Shown here one piece after another: positions 1 to 11,733 of a DNA stretch of 64,000 bases. The stretch covers positions 14,683,787 through 14,747,786 of the forward strand of contig NC_039514.1 of the NCBI RefSeq assembly GCF_003672135.1, given 5' to 3'. Under the pieces are notes generated by a model that did no database searches, was not told the origin of the DNA, and worked only from the letters and a program-made list of their open reading frames with translations. This DNA comes from Ooceraea biroi (lineage: Eukaryota; Arthropoda; Insecta; Hymenoptera; Formicidae). Position 1 is the first letter of the stretch. Each line of letters starts with the position of its first letter. The position numbers were made by a program, and so were the translations under genes.

Positions 1-3000
1 AATTTCATGTATTTGTATATTATTAATATAAAATTATGTTTTAAATAAAGTATTTTCATGTTAATAAAAAAATCACTTTAAACCACACATAATTATAGTA
101 ATAGTGTATTAAATTACTCAATTAAATTAACTAAAAAATTTAAAGAGATTATAGGGATTTCCGCATTAATTTTGTAATTATATCAACACAAATTATTTTT
201 TTATATTCAACTTGAATGTATTTTATATTAATCTTTCCCAATTCAAAATTGTTAATCTTTTACAAAAGGTTGGTGTTGCAATTTATCTCGTATCGTGAAC
301 GAAGTAGCCAACAATTACATTGCATTTTAATTGGATGATCACTCAATAAATACAACAAAACCCAAAACTAAAAAAAATTGCAGTAACCTGTTTCCACATG
401 TGCAAGTGGATTTGATTTCTATCCGTGCCTCTTTATTACATCGTACGCAGAACTGGTTGATTTCATTAATCCGTGGAATTAAATATGCGAGGGCACGTGT
501 CACAAAAAAGAATATAAAGTATCGGGCATTTTCCCTGGAAAATGTAAAGCATCGGAATTTTCGCCTCGATAGTGCGATTACCGAGCTTACGCGATTAAAT
601 TGTTAAGGTTTGCGCGGCGGTTTTCTTACTTTTAACGATTTTGGTGAAATAGAGACTCGCTCGCTCGCGCGTCTTGCTCGGCTGGATTTACCATGAAAGA
701 GAAATTGCCTGACGCACTTCCGGGGCGAGATAATGCAATTGCATTGCTCGCGCCCGCGAGCTTCCGCAGCTTATTTGCATTTGACTCGCGATTTAAATGA
801 GAGGGGAGAATTGAAGGCAATTGTTCCTTTTTCTCTCGAGGCCGAGAGCGAACTTTTAGCGGGAAAAATATGCGCGCGCGGCAAGTTCCCAGCATATTAA
901 GTAGACGTTCGAGTGAGCAGACTCGCGCTTTCCGACGGCATTGGAAAAAATTCTCGCGTTCCTGTTATTACTACATGGTGCAGAAACGACTTTTTTTATC
1001 ATCAAAGGTGCGGATTTATCCACCAGATATATCGAAATATATATCGAAATATTGCACATCGTGAACTCCAGTTTAATTCAATTGTCCGATAACAATTTTT
1101 GATGATATTCACTGTAAAAGACAGATTTTTTATTTCTACGTCAATCTATTTTGCGTATTGAAATTATCGGTTTGTGTGATGCGACGCAAACAGCCCTAAA
1201 TTGTGCAATTTTGCGCAGGTAGAAAGGGATGGAACCCTTAGCGGCATTTTTAACTCAGTCTTCAACATATTAATATAACTATGCTAGTTATTATCTTTCG
1301 TATTATCAATTTATTTTACTGTAATATTAATACTTATATTATAATATTAGTAATTCTATATTTAATTATATTATTATTAATATTTTTACAAATTTTAAAA
1401 ACATAAGCGTGACTTTTAGATTAAACGCGACTTGTCTTTATAATCAAAGATTCTCATCACATGCAATTAATTAAGTCCCATTCATTGTTCGTATGAAAGC
1501 ATCAACACATGGCGATTTATCAAGTAGACTCTTCGCTGAATACATTGAGATTTATTCATTTCGAATAGAAATGAACGAGGAATGGGAAATGATCATCTTA
1601 AAATCATAGCGAATGAATTTCTTCGTTCTCGTAGCGTCTATTTGCTGTATAAGTTCCACGGTTGCAAGACTTATAGCGTATAACATCTAGGAATCGATTT
1701 TGGTCCGATTAATACATGTTTTGTTGGACGAGAAGTCACGATTTATTTCCGTAGATACGAGAGGTATTCTCATTCTGAATAGTATCGCATTTGCGATAAA
1801 ATCAAATCGCATTTGATTTCAGTGTGAAATATAATCTTATTATAAGTTTAATCATTTTAAATAAATACTGAAAAGCTGTATATTTAACTAATGACAGAGA
1901 ACCAAATTTGTAAAAATTCTCTCCCATGTGCTATTTGAATCTTTTTATGTAAATATGATTTTGATCGCGGCCATTCTTTTTCGCTTCTTCGTTTAGCTTC
2001 ATGACGCTTCCGCTTGCGCTTATTTCCTGTGAATTGATACCGGCGTTCGTGAGAAAAGCAGCGGAACGAAATGAGAGAAGTCTGATTTAACGAGCCTTTG
2101 AGACTTTAGAATTAAAAATAGAAAGAGGAAAACGATTTCAATGGCGTTGAAATCTCGAATGGAATGAAAGAAATTTTTCGATATAACATAGAGGCGGTAT
2201 CGGTAAGATGACTTCGATCAAAATATGTCTCTCATTTTCCTCATCAATAAGTATCAATCTGGATAATACATTCGATTTCTAAAATAATATATTTGCATTA
2301 GAATCAATCATAATATAACATATAACACTGAAATATTTTTAATGCTAAATTTGTAGTGAAAAATAGTGAATAGTGAAAAAAGAGAAGATAATTTTTTTTA
2401 GAGTAGATTATAAAAAACTTTTAAATTTATTTTCAGTACATTGCAATCTACTTCTTCTATTCGATTTATAAATTTTTCTTCTGGAGTAAATTCTCACATA
2501 TCATCCCTTATATGCCAAAACCAGCATTAAATAAATAATTAAAAGATTTGATTAAATATGTACTTAAAAATGAAAGGTTGTTTCCTCATAAATAAAGGAG
2601 AGTTTAGGGTGCGGTAGCCTGCGTGCGTTCGTATTGATTGCTGAGGGAAGATTCTGATAGGCATGATCATATAACAGATTGTGTTGATTGTATAATGTTA
2701 TATGTCGATATATTTAATGATCTATTTATATCTAATTAATATATATGTACATATTTGTGCATGAGAATTTACTCATAAATTTTATTATATATTTTAATTT
2801 TTTCTGTGTGTGACTTTATAATTTCAAGAAATATCATGTATGTTTCACGTACTCAGATAAATGTATTTGTGAAAGAAAAGGAAAAGAGTAACTTTGATTT
2901 ACTTTTAATCATATATTGAAAGAGAATAATTCTAATAATACTTTTGTGTTTTATTCTATAATTTTGTTCACATGACGCATTCTATACTGTTCAATAAAAG

Positions 3001-4596
3001 TTTAATTGGCTGTTTCCGTTAATAAACATTTTATCAATCGTTAATTTTTCTCTCGCTGAAACTAGCAAATAATTGATATTTAATGACGTTAGCAAGCAGA
3101 AATAATTGCTTCGTAATTTGCTTACAGTTATTTTGAAAGAAGATAGTATAACACATAAATAAAATTTAGTTATTTACTTTCATGAGAGCATCGCTCGTTT
3201 AATTAGTTTCTTGGGTACGTGGTAACTTGCGGTGGGCGAGGGTTGCTATCTATATGCATGTATTTTAATGGCTTCCAACACATACAGAAACTAAACCAAA
3301 CTAGAACACAGCAGGCTGAAGACTGTCTGTATTGTCGCAAACTATTTAACAATTATATAAGTAATACTTGTACGTTATACGAGCCATTGCTAGGAATCAA
3401 CGTTTTCGGTGAGTTATGCGCAGACACTTAACTGTTCCTTTAACATTTTTTATTATCGCCATAAAACATTATACCAACGTCTATGGAATCCAATGTTATT
3501 GCGAGTACGTGACCATCTAAACGTTACAACGTATAAAGCGCGTAAACTAAGGCAGACAATTTAATACGATTATTATACCGCACAATAGAGAGAGACACGA
3601 TTGCGGTATAATCTATTGGCGATGATGCGGTTACAACGTATAAAGCGGAGTGCATTCCTGTGATAAAGGCTGCGATCGTGGCTTTTACTTTGAGGCCACT
3701 AAAACAATTCACTTTTCGTATCTAAAAGAGGAGATTGTGTATCGTTTCGTTACGTTAAGGTAAAGCGAGGGAAGATATCGATCTCACTGGTTTCTTAGCA
3801 CGAAAGAAGAGACAAAGAAGAGGTTCACTTTTGTTCGGTATTCCGTTTCGTCAATCAGTTACATTACATTGAGATAGGTTGCGTATAAAATGCGACGTTG
3901 ATTTTAAAAGTGCTCGTAAAAAATGTTTTGCGCCCCTTTATTACGAGGAATATAAATGTGCGTCCTCCACGTTGGCCATAAAAATTTTATATCCGTCATT
4001 TCGTGCCTATCATTCATATAAATAAGCGATTTTAAGATTTCACGTAGCTTAGAACTCAAAATCGTAAGTGATAAACTTCTTGTACTTGTACGTAAGTTTT
4101 GCAAAACTTATTGCGTTAACGAATAATACCGGGGGGGGGGAGGGGGGGAGGGGTATAAATGTCGACAAACCGGATTAAAAATGCGAGAAGTTGGAACTGA
4201 GGAGAAGATAGATGAAGGAGGAGGGAACGGAGGGAGAAGGGACGTGCACTTGTTACGCTTTATCGAGCATTTTATTACCGCGGAGCCGATCGGCCCGCAA
4301 ACATTACGTACCCTTGCCAAGCTCGTAATTCTTGCGAAATTCCGTTGCCGCGATGCTTATAGTGTTTCACCGAGGGACGGTGTGCTTAAAGCCAACAAAA
4401 GTACGTTCAAATACCTCGACGTACGCGTATGCATAGTCCATTAAATTCCATTTTCCATCATTCCGTCTCCAGTACACGTCACGACTCTTTTATGCTCTCA
4501 TAAAACGCAACATTACGCTCTTTGCACCGTTTGTCACACGGAGAGCATGAACACTTCAAAGACTGAATTGTGAGTGCCGGTTCTCTTCTAGTTTGA
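1..4596. other. Gene-poor AT-rich stretch
   Basis: No exon chain with splice signals or recognisable protein could be found on either strand. The stretch is AT-rich, with a CpG-richer island around 600-960 and a G-run near 4131-4153. An 18-base direct repeat (gttacaacgtataaagcg) occurs near 3521 and 3630. Open frames here, such as 331-606, show no family motif and have composition like the surrounding DNA. Confidence 0.5.
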
Positions 4597-4855
4597 CAAG
4601 GGCCGATCATAAAATGGCCAAAAAGTTAGGTGATGGTTTTGTGTTCATCTAATAAAGCACCCATCAGGAAGTAACATGTGAAGTCCGTTTGCTAATGTAA
4701 CGCCTATTACAGGATTCTCGAGTCGAGGAAGTCAGCTGCTCGTGAGGTCTACAGAACCTACCGCCAGGGCACCAGCGCACACGCTCAAACACGCGCACGC
4801 AGTCAAATCACATGAGAATGGTCCACTAGTTAAAAGAGAGAGTCCTCACGCACAC

Positions 4856-4899
<44 letters not shown>

Positions 4900-5076
4900 A
4901 TAATTAATTGCATTGTGTACAATTACTGTGTAGATTATCAAGCAAACAGTGCTTGAAACAATAACATTGTGTGCAATGGGCACATTTAAAGTCGGAAAAC
5001 TGCTCGCAGCTAGGATGTGAGCAAATGGAAAACTTTTCAAATGTAAAGCAAAACTGTGCCGGGGTTTTGAATGATC
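4597..5076 (+). repeat. Left terminal inverted repeat of the Tc5-like element
   Basis: Pairs with 6461-6940 over its whole length. It contains a (TG)n tract at about 4857-4897 and, inwards of it, the codons for the transposase C-terminal cysteine-rich domain. Confidence 0.9.
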
Positions 5077-6466
5077 CCGGCCGCTCATCCAAGTAACCCG
5101 CCTTGTAGAAGGCATATTTGACCATGTCACGAAACATGGATGCCTGGAATTGGAAATGAGCTAATGCTTGCAATTTGAAGTAATTGTCTCGCTTCCAAAT
5201 TCCATCGCATACTTCAAGGGAATCCGATATATGACGTACAAATTGCTTGTACGGCCGAAAATAGTACACGTCGAGAGGCTGGATCATGCCAGTAGTTCCT
5301 TCGGGAATCAACAGCCTTTCGACTTTCAATCGTCCTTCATACTTAGCAAGGACTTTTTCGAACAGCTTGGTGTTCTTATTAGAGCTCCAACTATCGGCAA
5401 GCAAAAGACACTTTTTGATGCCTTTGCTAATTAAATATTGGAACAGCAAGTCTAGATATATCTTCGAGTCTGCGTTCGTCATCATCGCGCTGGTCCCCGC
5501 GTACGCCTTGATGTTGTCAGGAATGATGGGCTTAATGATCTCGGGAAATTTACCGTTTGCCTCTTGGGACTTCAAGTACAGAAAGTCCATTACTGTACCC
5601 GAAGCGTCGATATTGCCCATCACCATGTAGGAGTGCGTGGTTGCATTCTTCGAACCCATAGTTACAAAAACTTGCTTGGCACCTTTGAAGGCCAAACTGC
5701 GGTAGCTGTGGAGTTCCTTATCGAATCTCGATTGATCGATGTTGATCACTTCATGAGGCTCATAGTTTTTCTCGCCGATGGTCTTCTTCACCAGATCGAC
5801 GAATTGGACTGCCTTGGCCTCCAACTCCAATCGCTTCTTCCAGAAGGTTTTGCCAACTTTATGCGTGATACTTCCAGACACAATGTTGTACTTCCGCTTG
5901 AAGTTTAACAACCAACTACGGGATGCCTTGAACTTCATGTTGGGGTTGATTTCATTCTTCGCTTGAATGCCCCACTTTCTGATTTGAAGATCGTTGACAA
6001 TACCGTGTTTGTCCCTCTTCTCGCAGAAAAGCTCGTACACTCGCATGTTGACGCTTCTGGCCGAGCCATAGCCATTGTCTTCGATCTTTTCGGCCCACTT
6101 GCGAAGACGTTTTAATCCATCGCCGACTATGTTGGGAAATTGGGACTTGACGTTGATTTCGGTCCTCTTTTGCTTTCCCAATGTTTTGACGTATTCGCGG
6201 AAGATGATGATGGGCTGATTGTAATCGTCCTGTCTGGTCCAGTAGCGGTAGGCTTTCTCCCACTTCCATTGAGGAACATTCTCCTTGAACACGCGAGGTT
6301 TTTTTGGCTCGGGTGCAGGAATATAGTCAGGATCATTATCAATGTCGTCGACATCATCGTCCTCTTCGTCCTCCCCAAACTCGTCGTCGGATCCGGCGAA
6401 ATCAACTGGCTCGGGAACGTAGGGATCGATATTTGTGTCGAAGTCGACGTCCAGTGTGTCGATCAT
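4904..6466 (-). CDS. Tc5/pogo-type transposase with C-terminal cysteine-rich domain
   Basis: Single-exon 520-residue transposase for cut-and-paste mobilisation of the surrounding element. Residues 1-50 are acidic. Residues about 105-210 form the CENP-B/Tc5 type helix-turn-helix DNA-binding region, including ASRSWLLNFKRKY near 181. The DDE_1 catalytic core follows: Asp244 in INIDQSRFD, Asp358 in LLLADSWSSNKN, and Asp399 in the QPLDVYYF motif typical of this group. The last 40 residues (482-519) hold Cys/His pairs (C482, C487, C495, C498, C501, C503, H506, C507, C516, C519) like the Tc5 C-terminal domain, probably zinc-binding. The ATG lies at the inner edge of the right inverted repeat and the last 57 or so codons lie in the left repeat, so both ends of the gene overlap the repeats. 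No stop or frameshift interrupts it. Confidence 0.88.
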   Translation of the reverse strand: MIDTLDVDFDTNIDPYVPEPVDFAGSDDEFGEDEEDDDVDDIDNDPDYIPAPEPKKPRVFKENVPQWKWEKAYRYWTRQDDYNQPIIIFREYVKTLGKQKRTEINVKSQFPNIVGDGLKRLRKWAEKIEDNGYGSARSVNMRVYELFCEKRDKHGIVNDLQIRKWGIQAKNEINPNMKFKASRSWLLNFKRKYNIVSGSITHKVGKTFWKKRLELEAKAVQFVDLVKKTIGEKNYEPHEVINIDQSRFDKELHSYRSLAFKGAKQVFVTMGSKNATTHSYMVMGNIDASGTVMDFLYLKSQEANGKFPEIIKPIIPDNIKAYAGTSAMMTNADSKIYLDLLFQYLISKGIKKCLLLADSWSSNKNTKLFEKVLAKYEGRLKVERLLIPEGTTGMIQPLDVYYFRPYKQFVRHISDSLEVCDGIWKRDNYFKLQALAHFQFQASMFRDMVKYAFYKAGYLDERPGSFKTPAQFCFTFEKFSICSHPSCEQFSDFKCAHCTQCYCFKHCLLDNLHSNCTQCN

Positions 6467-6637
6467 TCAAAACCCCGGCACAGTTTTGCTTTTCATTTGA
6501 AAAGTTTTCCATTTGCTCACATCCTAGCTGCGAGCAGTTTTCCGACTTTAAATGTGCCCATTGCACACAATGTTATTGTTTCAAGCACTGTTTGCTTGAT
6601 AATCTACACAGTAATTGTACACAATGCAATTAATTAT

Positions 6638-6681
<44 letters not shown>

Positions 6682-6940
6682 GTGTGCGTGAGGACTCTCT
6701 CTTTTAACTAGTGGACCATTCTCATGTGATTTGACTGCGTGCGCGTGTTTGAGCGTGTGCGCTGGTGCCCTGGCGGTAGGTTCTGTAGACCTCACGAGCA
6801 GCTGACTTCCTCGACTCGAGAATCCTGTAATAGGCGTTACATTAGCAAACGGACTTCACATGTTACTTCCTGATGGGTGCTTTATTAGATGAACACAAAA
6901 CCATCACCTAACTTTTTGGCCATTATATGATCGGCCCTTG
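6461..6940 (-). repeat. Right terminal inverted repeat of the Tc5-like element
   Basis: Mirror copy of 4597-5076 with a (CA)n tract at about 6641-6680. It also carries a plus-strand copy of the transposase tail codons (readable to a stop near 6633), which here are not joined to a transposase, and it supplies the real transposase start codon at 6466. Confidence 0.9.
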
Positions 6941-6943
6941 TCA

Positions 6944-9900
6944 GCAAAGTGTCATCTATACCTTATTTCGTATAGGAGGCTTTTCTTGAGCTCATCTGGA
7001 ATTCCCGCCATCTCAAATAATTTATCAGTAAACTTCTCGCCATTCGGGGTCGTAAATAATCCGCTCATTATTTTTTTAACAGCGGCTTTTGGAGAGTTAC
7101 ATTTTGCGATATCGTGTTGGCTTTCGTTTTCTTCCTTCTCTCTCTTTCTCTCTCTCTCTCTTTTTTTGTGGTATTATTCTGATGTAAAATACCGACGTCG
7201 ATGCAGCGAGACATTATATTTCAACTATGTTTCTACTATGAGCTTCTCGTTAGCGGAAATTTCATATTTTTGTGCGTTTATAAAAATAATCTCTATTTAA
7301 TATAATGAGAATGGTAACTTTTAAACGAGATATTTAATTATCGATGAGCAACGCGCTGTTTTAGTGAAACACCTCTCAATACAGTTGCAGCAGTTAATTG
7401 GTGTTATTGATTTTCGTCAAGATACATGGCCATTTCGTATATATTCGGTAGCTGCCAAAGTAGCAACGGATAATACATTTCGGCATGTACACGCGTGCCT
7501 GTGATATCTATGTATCATTTCAAATACCCGTGATGCTAGGCGGCACACGGATAACACGCGTAATCCAAATAATGCTATTCAAGTGGTATAGATACGCGAT
7601 AACATCGTATTTAGTAACTTAATCGCCACAGTTCTCCAATAAATTTGAAACGTTTACACTATGTTAAGTGTACTTTACATTTAATATATTTAGCGATAAA
7701 TTGATGACGTCACAGCAGCTGCATTAAAGGAATTAGGATACATTTATGTGATATTTGTTTAATTGATAGCGCTATTTCTAACTGATGATATTTATTAATG
7801 AATGCGAAACAGAGAGAGAGAGAGAGAGAGATGGTTTAATCGCACTTTTAGTGCTTCTCTTGCTCTTAAATCTGATCATGCTGAAACGCAAAGTAAATCA
7901 ATTGTAAATCATAAAAAGATATTTTCATACTTTCCTTATTTTCTCTTCTTTTAATCTCATCGCGTGCGATATGTTCGCGTCAGTTATTTTCTCTATTTAT
8001 AAAAAATTCGCTTGATTTTACGATCTTTTCTACATCTCATCTTTAAAACAAGAAATATATAAACTATGAGTTTTTAATACGTTAACTAACTAAATAGATT
8101 GCGTTTATATTAGTTTTGATAAAGTAACATTTACTTTCTGAGAAATGAAGGTATGTCTCTTTAGGAGGTCTATATCAATTTTGGCACCTTTTCTCTATTG
8201 ATTATCTATATTTATATTAATATATTAAAATATCTATAACTGTGCTTTCTCTTTCTCTCCCATTTTCCCTTTGTCGCTCTTGTTACTTCTCTGTAGATGA
8301 TTAACATTCTCGAAACGGGCGTATCGACTTCCCGATTATGCGCGTAGGCTCTAGCATGAGAAAATCCTTTCATGCCATTGGATCCTGTTGCAACACCTGT
8401 CGCGGAATTTGCCACAAAGCCACGTATGCATCGTTATACGTTAATATAATCTCTTTATGAATGCATCAACATGTTTCAACATTAATTTCTGATTTAGTCG
8501 CGAAAATTCATATGCATCTTTGGGAAAGATTATAGACTACATAATGCAATATAAAAATTTTAAGATACACTAGCAGTTATTTCTGAAAATAAAAGGGTGA
8601 TTTAATTTGAACGAATTGTAAAGTGAAGAAATATGGTTATTTATTTATGTGTCAAATAATTAGTTATAGTTATAATGTAAACAGTTCTAAATAATTTAAA
8701 CGTTGACCGGCAAACATAATTAATTATGTTATTGAATAATTGAGGAAAGGTTTAATTATTTATCAAAAATTATTTACATTTCAAAACTACACCCACGCTT
8801 AAAGCTTAAAAGTTACATTTTTACGCTGTTAATTTTTGCGTTCTACTTAAACGATCTTAAATTATCCTGAATGGTACAAAACTTATTTTCGACACGCGGA
8901 AGAAATTTTCGTTCGCACGTTCCCACCTGATGACTTAAAATACTTGACGTAATTTCACGTCCTTTCGATCGAGATGATGTTCTAGGAAAAAAAGAAAGAA
9001 CTGGCTATTGAAGTGACTTATCTCTTTGAGACCATTTTATGTCCTCCAAATCTCATTTTCCAAAGTGCCTCAAATATTTTCTCATATCCTTGGCAAGAGT
9101 TCTAGCAAATGACGTGAGTTATTGACGACGCATATATTGTAACTGCGTCGTGAGAAAAAGAGAAGAAACATTTCTTTTTAATACGTAAGTTCTCCTATTT
9201 CTCCGATAGAAAATTCCATTAAAACAACGAAACCTGTTACGCAATTCGGTTCCTCAGGCGTTAAAGAGATCAATGTTGATGCAGAATGACGATGACCATG
9301 TCGGATTGTACATCTGTTCGCGGTAGCGTGTGGAAGACGATATTATTCGAGTTGCGTTCCGGTAACGGAATACGTTTTAGAAATCCAGCCAATTTATGTC
9401 GCGAAATTGGCGCCAATTTCATCTCCCTGCGAATAATACCGTATAATACTGTTTCCATACCAGCGCGACTGACAATGGAAATCCACGCGCGCACGTATAC
9501 AGGTGAAGTTTGTGCTGCCAGAACTTCCGCCCGAGAGTATCTCCAATAATCAATTCCTGAATGTAACACGTTTACGCCGACAGATCTTGAGGATTGAAGG
9601 TCAAATCTTCCGTTGTAATTGAAGGTAGAGTCGCGTGAACTTCCACTCTTGGCGTGGATTAATTCGCGTGGCAGAGTCAGGTAAACTTGACGTTCTAGCG
9701 ATACTGAAGAGAATACCGAAGTTCCAGCATTCATTGCAATGCTGGAAGCGCGTCCGTTTCGCGTTTAACTCGTGATTTAGAATCGATTTTACGATAGTTA
9801 GACGAGACTTTGACGAGAACCGGTAATCTGAGATCATTTATGTGATTTGAGACCAGACTGATGCTGCACTTATGCGCACGTGTTCGCGACAGTGAGTAGA

Positions 9901-9963
9901 ATATAAAGTGCAAAATTTTATTTTAATCGCACACACATATCTCCCAATTTTTATTTTCTTTTT
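6944..9963. other. Intergenic, no supported gene
   Basis: Contains a CT-rich run near 7137-7166 and an (AG)n microsatellite at about 7808-7829. A 154-codon minus-strand open frame at 9270-9734 lies in a locally GC-richer patch but has no motif I recognise and no convincing splice partners, so I do not call it a gene. Confidence 0.45.
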
Positions 9964-10276
9964 TATTTGAAGCTTAAATAATAATACCAGAGAAAAAAGA
10001 ACTAAAAGATTTATATAAAGCTAATACTTAGAATTAGACTGTACCTTCTGGAAATGACATGCGTTTCCACAAAAATGAAATTCGAGAGGAACTTAAAGGA
10101 TCTGGAATAAATATCGATTATTAAACATCGTTAATTGCAACATCTCGAATAAATTTTAGAATAATAATCTGCAGTGCACAAAATGGAAGTAGAAAAATAT
10201 TATATTAAATTGAATATTTACGATTGATATATACAGTTAAAATGGAATAATAAATGTCAAATATGGGATAACATTT
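9964..10276 (+). repeat. Direct repeat copy 1 (about 0.3 kb)
   Basis: Matches 11428-11733 nearly throughout with small indels, from the shared start ttatttgaagcttaaata to the shared end near gggata/gatgacattt. No coding potential or terminal signature was seen. It may be an interspersed repeat or a local duplication. Confidence 0.75.
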
Positions 10277-10425
10277 GAAAAACTCAGCCAACTCTTTTCT
10301 AGAGGAAACTTTGATTGGATTTCTACGTGCTTCTCTCAATATTTAATTTTTTAATGTGCTTAAAAAATAAAACAAGTTCGCTTAAGATTTTGTTAAGAGT
10401 TTGTTATCGTCTAATTATGTTGCAT

Positions 10426-10429
<4 letters not shown>

Positions 10430-10465
<36 letters not shown>
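10430..10465. repeat. (AT)n microsatellite
   Basis: Uninterrupted TA dinucleotide run within AT-rich DNA. Confidence 0.85.
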
Positions 10466-10466
<1 letters not shown>

Positions 10467-11081
10467 TTCACAAAATTCTTTTATTACTAATCGCTCGTTT
10501 TTTAAATTAATTTTTCTTTTATTAATAATTAAAATCGTCATTTCGTCTTATTAAAATTATAATGAAAGTTAAATGCAAAATGTAAATTTATGATCATTGC
10601 GCGACCGACAGAAATTAAACGATAAATTGTTTCTGTGAATATGTAGCGCGTACATTCACGCGTGTATTCTACATTCTACGAATCTACGTTATTTGGCAAA
10701 TTTGTATTTTGTGTTTCGAGTTTCCGAGTCCATCTGGTGATCAGCAAAGGGACGATATGACGACATCGTTGCACGTGTTACGGAAAGTTTCTTGTGCGAG
10801 GAAGTTTAAGGCTTGCTGCAACTGAACTTTGGACATTTGCAAGCAACGGAGGTAATGACAGGCTGCACGTGGCGCGTTTAAAGACTGAACTAAAACCTTC
10901 TTGCTTCAATATGTCATCACATCAGAACTAGTTAACAGTTTGACCAAGCTACTTTGCGAAACAAGCTTTTGAGGCTTATGTTTTCGATTCACGTATATAT
11001 GACAGTCTATTAAATGTATGCAAAAGGTTTAGTCATTTTTCGTACGTTTTTGCGCTTTAAGTGCATAATATATGTAATACA

Positions 11082-11300
11082 ATTGGTCATCAAAATATTT
11101 GGCCTCGAATTTTTCGATTTTCTACCATCTCTCGAGTAAATTTCGAATTCCTTTGTGCTTTTTCGTACCTCAGCCACATTTCGAAAGTACTATCAAGTTA
11201 AAATGCATCGATTATTGAAATAAATGGTAATCTAAAGGCGCCAAGTTGGGCGAATACTCTGCGGAAAAACTTTTCAGTCCAAATCCAAAATGGTTTAGTA
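11082..11300 (-). pseudogene. Degraded mariner (DD34D) transposase C-terminus
   Basis: On the minus strand, codons near 11215-11290 read EYSPNLAPLDYHLF, matching the mariner hallmark around the third catalytic aspartate (usually YSPDLAPSDYHLF). Here the aspartate is Asn. Further on, about 11082-11136 reads LERW, a stop, then KIEKFEAKYFDD, matching the usual end of mariner transposases. A frameshift and stops separate the two blocks. No N-terminal part or paired terminal repeats were found, so this is an old fragment. Confidence 0.7.
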
Positions 11301-11427
11301 CTTTAGTGAATACGAAAAGTATATATAGTTTTTCATTGTTTATCTATTGTTTTTCGAAGTTATGTTTATCGTTAAATCATGACATATGATTTCGGTCTTT
11401 GAGTCAGCTGTTTAAAAACGTAAGAAT

Positions 11428-11733
11428 TTATTTGAAGCTTAAATAATACCAGAGAAAAAAGAACTAAACGATTTACATAAAGTAATACTTACAATTAGAA
11501 TTAGACTGTATCTTCTGGAAATGATATTCATTTTCACAAAAATAAAATTCGAAAGGATCTGGAAATATCGATTATTAAACGTCGCTAATTGCAACATCTT
11601 GAATAAATTTTAAAATAATAATCTGCAATACACAAGATGGAAGTAGAAAAATATATTAAATTGAATATTTACGATTGATATGTACAATTAAAATGGAATA
11701 TAAATGTTAAATATATTAAATGGGATGACATTT
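11428..11733 (+). repeat. Direct repeat copy 2 (about 0.3 kb)
   Basis: Second copy of 9964-10276 in the same orientation, about 1.46 kb downstream; the mariner relic lies between the copies. Confidence 0.75.

Larger units (their letters stand above)
4597..6940 (-). mobile_element. Tc5-like (pogo/Tc5 group) DNA transposon, apparently complete
   Basis: The element is bounded by CAAGGGCCGATCAT at the left and its reverse complement at the right. Both ends continue as inverted repeats of about 480 bp (4597-5076 and 6461-6940). CAAG-type ends and a T-N-A target are those of the Tc5 group. Here the flanking triplets are TGA (4594-4596) and TCA (6941-6943): both fit TNA but differ in the middle base. 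The single open reading frame, on the minus strand, encodes a 520-residue DDE_1-type transposase. Arms, including a CA/TG microsatellite, are collinear base for base (the coordinate sum is constant at 11537), and by eye I found only about two mismatches. An intact frame with nearly identical arms suggests a recent insertion that may still be active. Confidence 0.85.

Noticed and set aside
5168..6269. Several open frames inside the Tc5-like element on both strands
   Set aside because: They are shadows of the 520-codon transposase in other frames.
6304..6633. Plus-strand frame ending in the transposase tail sequence
   Set aside because: Only the tail codons in the right inverted repeat are meaningful; the upstream part is antisense to the transposase acidic N-terminus.
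9270..9734. 154-codon open frame on the minus strand
   Set aside because: No family motif, no signal peptide or membrane pattern, no splice partners. It lies in a locally GC-richer patch where stop codons are rarer.
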